24,468 bases of DNA from the NCBI GenBank assembly GCA_032128395.1, contig JAQBGV010000239.1:1-24468 (forward strand), read 5' to 3'. Of this stretch, positions 14,449-21,625 are shown one piece after another. Position numbers and translations under genes: made by a program. Under the pieces are notes generated by a model that was not told the DNA's origin, ran no database searches, and saw only the letters and a program-made list of their open reading frames with translations. The DNA comes from JAQBGV01 sp032128395. Its GTDB lineage: Bacteria > Planctomycetota > UBA8108 > UBA1146. Each line of letters begins with the position of its first letter. The first letter of the stretch is position 1.

Positions 14449-14567
14449 AGTCGCATTGGCCGAAAGTCCACTGCAGAAGGCGCCTGCTCGGGAGGGCCGG
14501 AGGTCCTCCCAAGCGGGAATTCCGAAGTGATTGTGCCCCCCGATACGTTCTTGGCGGCCCGGGGCCT

Positions 14568-14597
14568 CTGACGGGCGCGTTGTCGGATGCTATAGTC
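14568..14597 (+). promoter_or_regulatory. Promoter candidate for the rhodanese-DoxX pair
   Basis: CTGACG (14568-14573), an 18-bp spacer and TATAGT (14592-14597). The -10 is extended by TG one base before it (TGCTATAGT). The predicted leader before GTG 14674 is about 70 nt. Confidence 0.5.
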
Positions 14598-14673
14598 CCA
14601 CCGGTTCAGAACCCCTTCTCGGCCCGGTTTGGGTCTCCTCGGGTGGGGTTCCTCCGATCGAAAGGAAACGTCG

Positions 14674-15423
14674 GTGGCAGCGAACGACCGACTCTTCTCC
14701 CTGCGTACCGTTCTCCACGTCGTCGTGATCCTGACTCTCGGGAGTGGGATCGGTCTCGGCTGGAACTGGAAGCGGGGGGAGTCGGACTTCGACCCCTCTC
14801 GGCGCAAACACATCGACATTCAGAAGCAATACTTCCCCGCCGCCGTGAAGAGCGCTGCGAACGGTGGGACCGGCGCCACCGGGGGGAGTGGAGACCAGGG
14901 AACCGACCCCGTGCCTGCCCCCGCGAACCCGAGCGGGAGCGAAGGCGATTCGTCGACGTCGGGTTCACTTCCGGGGGGCACCGAAACGGGAGCGACCGAT
15001 CCGGCGATCACCGACCCTTCGGTCGAGAACCCCGCTCCCCCGGTCCGGAGCTCCCTCGACGCCTACGGGCTGCAACCGATCCCCCTCGCCGACTGCAAGG
15101 ATCTCGTCGGCTCCGAGATCGCCGTGTTCGTCGATGCGCGCGACCTGGACCTCTACCTGGCGGGACACATCCCCGGCGCGATCTTCCTGCACCACTACAA
15201 CTCGGAGGAGCTGATGACCGAACCGGTGCGCTCCGCACTCTCTGCGGCGTTCATGGTCATCGTGTACTGCAACGGCGGGGACTGCGAAGACAGCATCAAT
15301 CTCGCGATGGACCTGATCGGCGTGTACGGGCTCGCCAACGAGAACGTCTACGTTTTCGAGGGTGGGATGGAAGAGTGGCAGGCGGCTGGGCTCCCGATCG
15401 TCGTAGGAGCGAATCGTGGCTGA
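14674..15423 (+). CDS. Membrane-anchored rhodanese-domain protein
   Basis: A 249-residue protein with one N-terminal transmembrane helix (LHVVVILTLGSGIGLGW, about residues 14-30), a Gly/Thr/Ser/Pro-rich flexible linker (about 60-125), and a C-terminal rhodanese domain. The domain shows VFVDARDLDLYLAGHIPGA and the active-site loop with persulfide cysteine C199 in YCNGGDCEDS; the loop's second cysteine C204 is unusual and could form a disulfide. Rhodaneses carry sulfane sulfur on the active cysteine. The domain probably faces the periplasm. The start is GTG at 14674, with GAAAGGAAA upstream. It overlaps the DoxX/MauE gene by 8 bp, a pairing suggesting a shared membrane thiol or sulfur process (inference). 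Confidence 0.85.
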   Translation: MAANDRLFSLRTVLHVVVILTLGSGIGLGWNWKRGESDFDPSRRKHIDIQKQYFPAAVKSAANGGTGATGGSGDQGTDPVPAPANPSGSEGDSSTSGSLPGGTETGATDPAITDPSVENPAPPVRSSLDAYGLQPIPLADCKDLVGSEIAVFVDARDLDLYLAGHIPGAIFLHHYNSEELMTEPVRSALSAAFMVIVYCNGGDCEDSINLAMDLIGVYGLANENVYVFEGGMEEWQAAGLPIVVGANRG

Positions 15424-15949
15424 CCCCGCTCGAGTCCCGACCGACGCTGCCCCCCCCGCCCGTGGCCTCATCTCCCGTCTCGACGGCACGGGAGTACCGA
15501 CCCTGCTCGCCCGTCTCGTCGTCGGCGGGTTGTTCATCCACCACGGTCTCGTCAAGGTCGGCGACCCGGTCAAGTTTCTCAAGCTGCTGAAGAACTACGA
15601 CATCCTCCCCGTCGACCCTCCGCTGATCCTCAACGGCGTCACTGTGGCCCTGCCTTGGATCGAGGTCGTCATCGGCCTCCTCCTCGTCTTCGGGATCGCC
15701 CGTCGCGGCGCGGCAGTGCTGAGCCTCGGCATGTTGGTCGTCTTCACCGCCGCGGTCTTCTGGCTCGCCCTCGACTACCAGGCGACCCACCCGGAGATCG
15801 CGTTCACCAAGATCAAGCTCGACTGCGGCTGCGGTGGCGGCCCGATCAACGTCGTGTTGAAGATGGCCGAGAACGTCGGCCTGATGCTGGCGAGCGGCTG
15901 GCTGATGCTCTCGAAGAGCCAGCGCTTCATCCCGCCCCCCTTCGGCTGA
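15416..15949 (+). CDS. DoxX/MauE-family membrane protein
   Basis: A 177-residue four-helix membrane protein: LLARLVVGGLFIHHGLVKVGD opens the DoxX-like fold, followed by VALPWIEVVIGLLLVFGIA, AVLSLGMLVVFTAAVFWLAL and a final helix after LDCGCGGGP. The C137/C139 pair between helices three and four matches MauE-like members, proposed to handle redox chemistry or disulfides; DoxX/DoxD relatives act with quinones in thiosulfate oxidation. The actual role here is not determinable. The GTG start lies within the end of the rhodanese gene (8-bp overlap), so the two are probably one translational unit. It is convergent with the CPBP protease gene. Confidence 0.83.
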   Translation: MADPARVPTDAAPPARGLISRLDGTGVPTLLARLVVGGLFIHHGLVKVGDPVKFLKLLKNYDILPVDPPLILNGVTVALPWIEVVIGLLLVFGIARRGAAVLSLGMLVVFTAAVFWLALDYQATHPEIAFTKIKLDCGCGGGPINVVLKMAENVGLMLASGWLMLSKSQRFIPPPFG

Positions 15950-15989
15950 AGGGCGAGACGCAGCGGGACCTGAGCGGTCCGCACCAGCT

Positions 15990-16009
15990 GAACAGACGGT
16001 CGTCTGTTC
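15990..16009. terminator. Hairpin between convergent genes
   Basis: GAACAGAC-GGTC-GTCTGTTC is an eight-base-pair perfect stem between the DoxX and CPBP stops. A weaker GCGGGACC/GGTCCGC hairpin lies just before it (about 15963-15982). No T tract follows, so a transcription-end role for both strands is only likely. Confidence 0.45.
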
Positions 16010-16023
16010 GTCGCGAACCGGAA

Positions 16024-16956
16024 CTACCGGATGGGATGTTCCGGGTTCGGCAGGCTCGAGAGCCTGCCGAACCCGTGCATCCCTGCGACGAGGGCGATTC
16101 CCAGGGTCCCGATCGCGACCCCGAGCGCGGTCGGTTCGGCGGCGAGGATCGCGTCCGACTCCCGTGCGATGAGGAGAGCCACGCCGTTGTTCACCGCGTG
16201 CGCCCCGACCGCGGGCCAGATCGACCCGGTCCGCCAAACGATGAATCCGAGCCACAGTCCGAGCGGGAACACCATCACCGCCTGCAGAGGGTGGAGGTGC
16301 GCGATCGAGAACACGACCGCGGTGAAGAGGATCGTGTTCCGGGCTGGCCAACGTCGCATCAGCCTCCCGAGCAGATAGCCGCGAAAGAGCAGCTCTTCGC
16401 AGACCGCCGGAAGGAGGGAGAGCAGCAGCATGACGAAGAGGGCATCGGCTCCTTGCAGGGAGAGCAGACCCTCGAAGTCGAGGAGTTCATCCTCCCCGAG
16501 CCCCATCCTGCGGGCGAGGAACGCCAGCCCGACGGCGAGTGGGATCGTCAGAGTCGCGGTTCCGAGGGAGACGGAGAGGGCGCCACCCAAACCGATCCGG
16601 CCGAGGGGCAGACGCAGTCGATTGCGAAACCGCTCGGTGGAGAGCGCCGCGGGCACGGTCGCCGCAAGCAGGAACGTCAGCTGACTCGGGACCAGCAGGA
16701 CGGCGAGTCCGAAGGGCGTGGAGATGAATCCCGGAATCCACTCCAGGATCGCCGAGATCTCGAGTTCTCCCCCCGAAACCCCGTAGGGGATCAGGACCGC
16801 GGTCACCCCCGCCATCGCAGTCAAGGGAATCGCGAGCATCGTGACCACGACCGCTGGCCAGATCCGAGGCGGCGCCGCAGACGGAGCGGGATCCGGAATC
16901 GGCGGCAGCCGAACCGAGGCGCGAAACTCATCGAGTGGGGCGAACGGATCGTCCAT
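16024..16956 (-). CDS. CPBP-family intramembrane metalloprotease
   Basis: A 310-residue multi-spanning protein with the complete CPBP (Abi/CAAX-protease, Rce1-like) motif set: E187-E188-LLF-R192 in CEELLFRGYLLGRL, SIAH (H220), and HAVNN (H253, N257). The family contains intramembrane endopeptidases such as Rce1, and bacterial members take part in bacteriocin immunity or signalling; the substrate here is unknown. The N-terminal 30 residues are Pro-rich and cytosolic. The start ATG at 16956 has GGGGAG nine bases upstream; the frame is open further upstream, but the sequence there is not protein-like and crosses a strong terminator. It is convergent with the rhodanese-DoxX pair. Confidence 0.88.
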   Translation of the reverse strand: MDDPFAPLDEFRASVRLPPIPDPAPSAAPPRIWPAVVVTMLAIPLTAMAGVTAVLIPYGVSGGELEISAILEWIPGFISTPFGLAVLLVPSQLTFLLAATVPAALSTERFRNRLRLPLGRIGLGGALSVSLGTATLTIPLAVGLAFLARRMGLGEDELLDFEGLLSLQGADALFVMLLLSLLPAVCEELLFRGYLLGRLMRRWPARNTILFTAVVFSIAHLHPLQAVMVFPLGLWLGFIVWRTGSIWPAVGAHAVNNGVALLIARESDAILAAEPTALGVAIGTLGIALVAGMHGFGRLSSLPNPEHPIR

Positions 16957-17111
16957 GCAGGGAGTCTCCCCCGAATCCGGCGGAAGAGCCATGGGCGAGT
17001 GTGATCGCACGGCGACCAAGGTGAGAAGCCACTCCCGCGAGCCGGGCCAAGGGGCCCGACGAGCCAACGTCTCAGGCCAGTAGACGTGGAGGCGGAGGAG
17101 GGTGGGTCGAA

Positions 17112-17191
17112 TGTCGCCGATCGGAAGTTCGTGCGACCGGAGGCGACCCCCGAGGGTCGTTGAGGATCGCGCGAATTTCCGATCGGCGGCA
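17112..17191 (+). repeat. Long inverted repeat with nested hairpin
   Basis: Bases 17112-17131 pair with 17172-17191 over 20 positions, 18 Watson-Crick and two that are G-U only when read as plus-strand RNA (they become A-C in minus-strand RNA). Inside lies CGACCC-CCGA-GGGTCG (17144-17159). This may be a structured RNA or a DNA cruciform in the upstream region of the CPBP gene. Confidence 0.55.
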
Positions 17192-17223
17192 GACGACCTG
17201 CCATCCTCCGCCGTGTGTGGGCG

Positions 17224-17257
17224 AAAAAAAGTGGCTGGTCCTGGCGGGCCAGCCACT
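17224..17257 (-). terminator. Intrinsic terminator on the minus strand
   Basis: AGTGGCTGG and CCAGCCACT form a nine-base-pair stem (17230-17238 with 17249-17257), and on the minus strand the stem runs directly into a seven-T tract. This is the clearest Rho-independent terminator in the window, yet no convincing protein gene lies upstream of it on that strand. Confidence 0.75.
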
Positions 17258-17400
17258 GGAAGAACGGGTCGTGAGAAACGAGGAAGTGGTAGAGGTTCGC
17301 CTGGAGGAACGAACCCCTCTTCCCAACTGGAGGCTATTTTCAGCCGCAGCACACCGTCGTGCCGCGGACTGGAGCTCTATCGCAAGCACGCTGCCAATCG
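17224..17400 (-). ncRNA. Candidate small structured RNA ending at the intrinsic terminator
   Basis: On the minus strand, reading toward the terminator, there are a stable hairpin CCGCGGCAC/GTGCTGCGG (17344-17367; its one non-Watson-Crick pair is G-U on this strand but A-C on the other), then AGAGGGGTTCG/CGAACCTCT (17291-17320), then the terminator hairpin. The length of about 175 nt is that of a typical sRNA or 6S RNA, but no named family is recognised. The 5' end is arbitrary because no convincing promoter was found. Coding potential is poor. The adjacent genes are CPBP downstream (minus) and the endonuclease-family gene upstream and divergent. Confidence 0.4.
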
Positions 17401-17646
17401 ACGAAAGGTCTCTCGGAACAATCTCCCAAGATCGGGTAGTGTTTGCAGTTGGAAGCGTCGGCGATCGCGAAGTTTTCCCCCGCCCGTGGACTTTCGCGAC
17501 TCTCCTCGGGAGTGCGGCGAAGGGGGCCATCGAGCGGTCATCTTCCTTGGCTACCCAGGGCCATTGTTCGGGGCCAGGGTGGCCAAGTCGGCGCCGGGCG
17601 TTCTTGGAGCTCGTGTCAGGACGGACTCTTGCGACCGGAGCCGACG

Positions 17647-18510
17647 ATGATTCGAATCACGGTACTGAAGCTTCTCGCAGCGCTTCTCTTCCTCTCGGTG
17701 ATCGCCGGCGCCGGCGCCGGCTGTGCAGGAGGGTCGAAGCGCGGCCCCGAAGTTGGGGGCCCAGAGAGCGGAACGGGGGGAGGCCGCCTTCGCGTCCTCA
17801 GCTATAACATCCACCACGGCGAGGGGACCGACGGCCAACTCGATCTCGATCGACTGCGTCGGATCATCGCGCGCTCGGGAGCCGACCTCGTCGCGCTCCA
17901 GGAGGTGGACCATCGCACCGCTCGAACCGGCGGAATCGATCAGCCGGGGACGATCGCCGCGGGTCTCGGCTTCCAGCATGTATTCGGTGAGGCGATCCCG
18001 TTCGAGGGGGGAAGCTACGGTGAGGCGGTCCTCACCCGGACCAAGCTCCTCTCGGTTCGCAGAATTCCCCTCGGCGCCCCACCCGACCAGGAGGCGCGGG
18101 CGGCGGTCGAAGTGTTCATCGAGCCGTGGGGCGATGGCGCGGGCACGATCCGATTCATCGGAACCCACCTCTCCCACGAATCCCAAGGCACGCGCCTCCT
18201 TCAGGTCGCGGAGCTGAAGACCTCTCTCGAAGGAAATCCACTGCCCGCGATCTTGGCGGGGGACTTCAACTCGACCCCGAGTGGCGGCCCCTACCTGTTG
18301 CTGGCGGAGGGGTGGCTCGATGCCGCGCAAGCCGCGGGGAACCCCGCCCCGACCTTCCCGTCCGCCTCCCCGGAGCACCGGATCGACTACATCTTCCTTC
18401 GCCCCGCGGAGCGTTGGCGCGTGGTCTCGGTCGAGGTCCTCGACGAGCCGGTCGCGAGCGACCACCGCCCCCTCCTCGTAGAACTGGAACTGCTCCCCGC
18501 CGCTCCCTGA
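17647..18510 (+). CDS. Secreted endonuclease/exonuclease/phosphatase-family protein
   Basis: A 287-residue exported protein of the EEP fold (metal-dependent phosphoesterases acting on nucleic acids, sphingolipids or inositol phosphates). After a hydrophobic signal segment with a loose lipobox ending at C26 comes the catalytic series: LSYNIHHGEG (N54), LVALQEVD (E86), GEAVLTR, GTHLSH, LAGDFNSTPSGGPY, RIDYIFL and SDHRPLLVEL, which supply the Asn, Glu, Asp-Asn and final Asp-His of the active site. Substrate is unknown; secreted members of this type are often annotated only as metallophosphoesterase-like. The ATG at 17647 has GGAG seven bases upstream. The gene ends before a strong hairpin shared with the convergent pilus-type operon. 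Confidence 0.88.
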   Translation: MIRITVLKLLAALLFLSVIAGAGAGCAGGSKRGPEVGGPESGTGGGRLRVLSYNIHHGEGTDGQLDLDRLRRIIARSGADLVALQEVDHRTARTGGIDQPGTIAAGLGFQHVFGEAIPFEGGSYGEAVLTRTKLLSVRRIPLGAPPDQEARAAVEVFIEPWGDGAGTIRFIGTHLSHESQGTRLLQVAELKTSLEGNPLPAILAGDFNSTPSGGPYLLLAEGWLDAAQAAGNPAPTFPSASPEHRIDYIFLRPAERWRVVSVEVLDEPVASDHRPLLVELELLPAAP

Positions 18511-18539
18511 TCGGCGACCGGCCGCCACAGGATGCAGAA

Positions 18540-18569
18540 CGGGCGGGTACCTTTCGAGGTATCCGCCCG
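18540..18569. terminator. TTCG-capped hairpin between convergent genes
   Basis: CGGGCGGGTACCT-TTCG-AGGTATCCGCCCG forms 13 base pairs including one G-T, capped by a TTCG loop. It sits between the plus-strand endonuclease-family gene and the end of the minus-strand pilus-like operon and probably stops transcripts from both sides. There is no T tract. Confidence 0.6.
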
Positions 18570-18599
18570 CCCGGTGAGCCGTGTCCACAGGAGAGAGAT

Positions 18600-19985
18600 C
18601 TACTTCGCGTAGAGGTCGCGCGCGGCGATCACTTCTTTCCTCAGCTGAGGGAGGTAGTCGTAGAGCATGCCGCCGGGCTCGAACATTTCGTACGAGTAGA
18701 GCAGTCGGAGGTCGTCCTGGATGTTCATGCTGATCGTTGCGCTCTCGAGGCTCAACTCACCCCCCGACATGACGCTGTCCTCGCCCATCAATGAGCCGAC
18801 GATCGTCGCGTCGCCACCCGATCGCACGGTGACGCCGGGGGCCCAACCCGCGATGATCACCAGGCCGGTCCACTCGAAGGTCCCCGCGATGTCGAGGTTT
18901 GCCCTGATCGCCGGCTGGTTGTTGGTGTCGATGTTCGGGTCGAAGTCATCGCGAATCACCAGGATCCCCGCTCCGGAGAACTTGTTGCCGGCGGCGACGG
19001 TGAGACCGCCGGTCACGAAAGTGATCCCGGGGGTGACGATGTCACCGAAGGTCCCGGAGAGGCTTCCGGCGGCGAGCTTGGTCGAGATCGGATCGTTTTC
19101 GTAGTTGCCCCAGAGGTTCCAGGAAAAGTCCTGCACGTCCGCGACGAGGGGATCGACGGGGAATACGTAGTCACTGTCGCTGGGGATGGCCGAGTAGCTT
19201 GCCACCGTGGGGATCACTCCCGCCAGGGCGCTCCCACCGGCGGCGGAGTAGTTGAACCACGCCTCGGTGTTCATCTGGCCGATGAGATTCTGCGAGACCA
19301 TCGCGGAGAACGGGTGGTTGCCCATCCCCTGCGGCTTCGGTGCACCGCCGTTGACCAAGTAGTCGTAGGGGTGGTCGAGGGCGTTGATCACCATCGGCAC
19401 CGAGGCGGCCTGGGTGGAGTCCGGGCTGGTCACCTTTCCCCAGGTGGTCGGGTCGAAGGCGTCGGTGCCGTAGTTCAGAAATCCGTTGAGGGGACGTTCG
19501 AAGCCGCCGTTCCCGAAGTACATCGGCGTCTTCGGGATGTAGCGGCTGCTCTTGATCGTCACCTCGAGTCCCTGGACCAGGTAGCCGGACCCGTCCCAGG
19601 TGACATCGAGGGGGGAGACCGTACTTCCGCTCACGGCCGTCCCGACCGGCACACGCCCCCATGCGGTGATCGCAGAGAGTTGTGTCGCCAAGTCGAAAGT
19701 GGATGAGTAGTAGAACTCGCCGTCGCCGAACGGGATCCACTGGGCGGCGGTCGTGTTTCCGGAGACTGGGGCTGTCTGTCCCGCCTCCTTGAGACGGGCC
19801 ATCGCCTGGGCGACTCCCGACTCGGCGATCTGCCTCGCTGCGAAGAGCCGCTCCTCGCTGCGCGTCACCACGGCGTGCGTCTTGACCACGTCGACGCTGA
19901 TGGCCGTGAAGGCGAGCAACGCCATCATGAAAATCAGCGAGAGGATCAGCGCCACGCCGCTCTCGCGGGGATTCCTAGAATCCAT
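18600..19985 (-). CDS. PilX-like pilus assembly protein
   Basis: A 461-residue protein. Its N-terminus ESGVALILSLIFMMALLAFTA is the PilX_N-type hydrophobic helix seen in minor pilins, followed by a region with ERLFAARQIAESGVAQAMARL, the conserved helix of such proteins. The large remaining body is a mainly beta, Gly/Ser/Thr-rich extracellular domain, probably the functional tip or surface portion; no domain is recognised in it. It is the third gene of a minus-strand operon with two prepilin-like genes. The ATG at 19985 is chosen because GGAG precedes it by six to seven bases; ATG at 19997 and a TTG overlapping the upstream stop (20027) are alternatives. The gene ends before a strong hairpin. 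Confidence 0.75.
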   Translation of the reverse strand: MDSRNPRESGVALILSLIFMMALLAFTAISVDVVKTHAVVTRSEERLFAARQIAESGVAQAMARLKEAGQTAPVSGNTTAAQWIPFGDGEFYYSSTFDLATQLSAITAWGRVPVGTAVSGSTVSPLDVTWDGSGYLVQGLEVTIKSSRYIPKTPMYFGNGGFERPLNGFLNYGTDAFDPTTWGKVTSPDSTQAASVPMVINALDHPYDYLVNGGAPKPQGMGNHPFSAMVSQNLIGQMNTEAWFNYSAAGGSALAGVIPTVASYSAIPSDSDYVFPVDPLVADVQDFSWNLWGNYENDPISTKLAAGSLSGTFGDIVTPGITFVTGGLTVAAGNKFSGAGILVIRDDFDPNIDTNNQPAIRANLDIAGTFEWTGLVIIAGWAPGVTVRSGGDATIVGSLMGEDSVMSGGELSLESATISMNIQDDLRLLYSYEMFEPGGMLYDYLPQLRKEVIAARDLYAK

Positions 19986-20023
19986 TCGTGTCTCCATGTT
20001 TCGTTCCAACCGCAGGGTTGCGA

Positions 20024-20599
20024 TCAATCCGTGGTCTGCGCGATGCTGCGGTAGAAAACGTGGGTGATCGTGCCACGATCGTCGGTGTAGCTGACGGTGA
20101 GCTGGAACGGGATCAGTTGGAGGTCGGTCCCCATCGCAGATCCGCCCAGGTTGTCCGCGGCATCTCCATCGAAGTTAAGGTCCTGCGGCCCGCCGAGCTC
20201 GACCGGAATCGTCGCCTCGTTCGCGAACACCACACAGGTGATCGTTCCCGCGGGCAACTCGGGAACCGTCCGAACCAGGCCGTTGTAGAGCGTGTACACC
20301 GCGCTGACCCCTTGGAACTTCGTCAGATCCTGGGGCTGGTTGGTGATCTGTTGGATCTCGGCGTAGACGTCGCGAACGGCGCGGAGCGAGTCGGAAGAGG
20401 TCGTCGACTCATCCTGCGACCGGACTCCGTGCAAAAGGGTGAGTCCGGTGGACAGGAGTGCGATCGCGAAGATCGACACGGAGACGGTGAGCTCGAGCAT
20501 GCTGAAGCCCCCCTCGCGGGGGCGCTTCGGTGTGGACTCTGGCGGTGTCGACTCTGGCGGGCTGATCTCTGGTTGTGTGATCATCGGGTTGTCCATCAT
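20024..20599 (-). CDS. Prepilin-like protein with long Pro-rich leader
   Basis: A 191-residue type IV pilin/pseudopilin-like protein. The processing site is in REGGFSMLELTVSVSIFAIA, with Gly before Phe and Glu at position five of the mature protein, followed by a long hydrophobic helix. The leader is unusually long (about 33 residues) and contains the repeat PPESTPPEST. The mature body is about 155 residues, ending in a small beta-rich domain. Its prepilin peptidase is not in the window. The ATG-ATG start at 20599 has AGGGA upstream; ATG at 20584 (MITQPEIS) is also possible. It begins 11 bp after the preceding pilin gene's stop, and its own stop overlaps a possible start of the PilX-like gene. 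Confidence 0.8.
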   Translation of the reverse strand: MMDNPMITQPEISPPESTPPESTPKRPREGGFSMLELTVSVSIFAIALLSTGLTLLHGVRSQDESTTSSDSLRAVRDVYAEIQQITNQPQDLTKFQGVSAVYTLYNGLVRTVPELPAGTITCVVFANEATIPVELGGPQDLNFDGDAADNLGGSAMGTDLQLIPFQLTVSYTDDRGTITHVFYRSIAQTTD

Positions 20600-20610
20600 C
20601 CATTCCCTGC

Positions 20611-21375
20611 TTACCAACGCAGCGCGACGCGCTCCTCGAGGACCAGGTCGTTCGTGCGAAGGTAGGTGCCGTCCGAGCGCAGCACGTTGGCTCGAAGGGT
20701 GATCGTCACCATTCGCCCGTCCCCTCCCGCCTCGGTCGTGAACTCGAGCATGCTTCCTCCCTGCGGCTTGTAGTCTCCGGAGAGGATCGTCTCCACCGCG
20801 GGGGTCCCCAGCACGAATTCCACCTTCGTGTCGTCGTCCTTGGTGCCGAGAATCCCGTCCGGTCCCGCCGCAAAGGTGCTGACCGTATTGGCGTCCGGGC
20901 CGCGCCCCAAGACGATCCCCTCGGTCGGCGTCAGCGCGTCTGGACCGAGGAGGTAGAACTTCTTGGTGTCGTCGTAGACCGCTACGCCGTTCGTGACGCT
21001 CTCGAGCTCGCGGAAGCAAAGAGACGCGGTCGAGTCCACCGTCGTGGTGGTCTCCACCAGATTGTACGATGTGTCGAACTCGGTCTTGGTCCCCGACCTG
21101 GTCGTGCTGTCCATCATGTCGAAGGAAGTGTCCGTGGTCAGCGCGGAGCTCGTCAGGCGGACCAGGCGGTCCATCGCGGTGCGGCTCTTCAGCTGTAGGT
21201 CGGATTCGGTGAGCTGCTCGTCGAAGCCGCGCTCGATCGTCCAGAAAGAGGACGTGACCCCTCCCACGATGAAGATCATCAGGGTGGTCGAGAACATCAC
21301 TTCGAGCGCAGTGAATCCCGCGAGCGATCGACGCTGGTTCCGAGCGTGGGTGGGGGACACGGTGGTTTTGATCAT
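20611..21375 (-). CDS. Prepilin-like protein (type IV pilin/PilW-PilV-like)
   Basis: A 254-residue protein with the type IV prepilin signature: a basic leader NQRRSLAG then FTALEVMFSTTLMIFIVGGV, with Glu at position five, as required for processing and methylation by PilD. The body is Thr/Ser/Asp-rich and probably a globular beta domain (residues 60-254); similar minor pilins (PilW, PilV) initiate pilus or type II secretion pseudopilus assembly. It is the first gene of a three-gene minus-strand unit. ATG 21375 is chosen because GAGGAGAGAG precedes it; a GTG at 21399 is also in frame. Whether the complex is a pilus or a secretion pseudopilus is open, as no ATPase or secretin gene is visible. 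Confidence 0.82.
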   Translation of the reverse strand: MIKTTVSPTHARNQRRSLAGFTALEVMFSTTLMIFIVGGVTSSFWTIERGFDEQLTESDLQLKSRTAMDRLVRLTSSALTTDTSFDMMDSTTRSGTKTEFDTSYNLVETTTTVDSTASLCFRELESVTNGVAVYDDTKKFYLLGPDALTPTEGIVLGRGPDANTVSTFAAGPDGILGTKDDDTKVEFVLGTPAVETILSGDYKPQGGSMLEFTTEAGGDGRMVTITLRANVLRSDGTYLRTNDLVLEERVALRW

Positions 21376-21625
21376 CGGCTCTCTCCTCGAAAGGGACACG
21401 GGGCTCGAGAGACAGAGGGTGCAACTCCGGGACCTGAGCCAGATGGCTCTTCAAGGGTGAGACTGGTGAGGAGGAGGGGGTCGCGCATGCCGATCCGGAA
21501 CGAATCGTCGTGCTTCTGGACAATTCTCGACCGGCCCGAACCGGGAGGGGGCGATCGGCGAGAGTGGCGGGCCGCCGCACGCAAGCCGCGGGCCCGCCAC
21601 TCTCCGATTCAGAATTCCGCCCTCC
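21376..21625. other. Gap between the dockerin remnant and the pilin operon
   Basis: 250 bp without a gene. It contains the 14-bp-stem hairpin 21560-21604 and a small palindrome GAGCCA-GA-TGGCTC (21436-21449). A TGGC...TTGC arrangement near 21411-21432 is too widely spaced to be a sigma-54 site. The promoter of the pilin operon should lie here, but I cannot point to a good one. Confidence 0.5.
21560..21604. terminator. 14-bp perfect hairpin
   Basis: GAGAGTGGCGGGCC (21560-21573) is exactly complementary to GGCCCGCCACTCTC (21591-21604) with a 17-nt loop. It lies just past the dockerin remnant on the minus strand and before the pilin operon. It could end the upstream minus-strand transcript, although it has no T tract. 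Confidence 0.55.

Larger units (their letters stand above)
14291..14673. other. Gene-free stretch with tandem repeats and a promoter
   Basis: This 383-bp gap after the winged-helix gene holds no convincing protein gene. It contains two copies of a hairpin-bearing repeat (14306-14362 and 14394-14448) and, toward the right, a promoter candidate for the rhodanese gene (14568-14597). The remainder shows nothing I can interpret. Confidence 0.6.
16957..17646. other. 690-bp stretch without a convincing protein gene
   Basis: Open frames here are Ser/Arg/Pro-rich and look like shadows. The stretch contains a 20-bp inverted repeat (17112-17191), a minus-strand intrinsic terminator (17224-17257), and two further hairpins at 17291-17320 and 17344-17367. 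Together the last three suggest a minus-strand small RNA. From about 17400 to 17640 I see no clear element beyond the ribosome binding site of the next gene. Confidence 0.6.

Noticed and set aside
16957..17352. N-terminal extension of the CPBP protease
   Set aside because: The frame is open, but the sequence is not membrane- or domain-like, crosses the intrinsic terminator, and a good ribosome site supports ATG 16956.
17224..17400. Named RNA families (tmRNA, RNase P RNA, SRP RNA)
   Set aside because: None of their conserved sequences (for example the GGAAGG loop of SRP RNA, GAGGAAAGTCC of RNase P RNA, or a tRNA-like end) is present. 6S RNA cannot be excluded by eye.
17072..17530. Minus-strand open frame of about 152 codons in the gene-free stretch
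   Set aside because: Ser/Arg/Pro-rich composition without domains, and it runs straight through the strong intrinsic terminator at 17224-17257.
21411..21432. Sigma-54-like TGGC...TTGC pair before the pilin operon
   Set aside because: The spacing between the elements is far longer than the fixed distance needed between the -24 and -12 elements.
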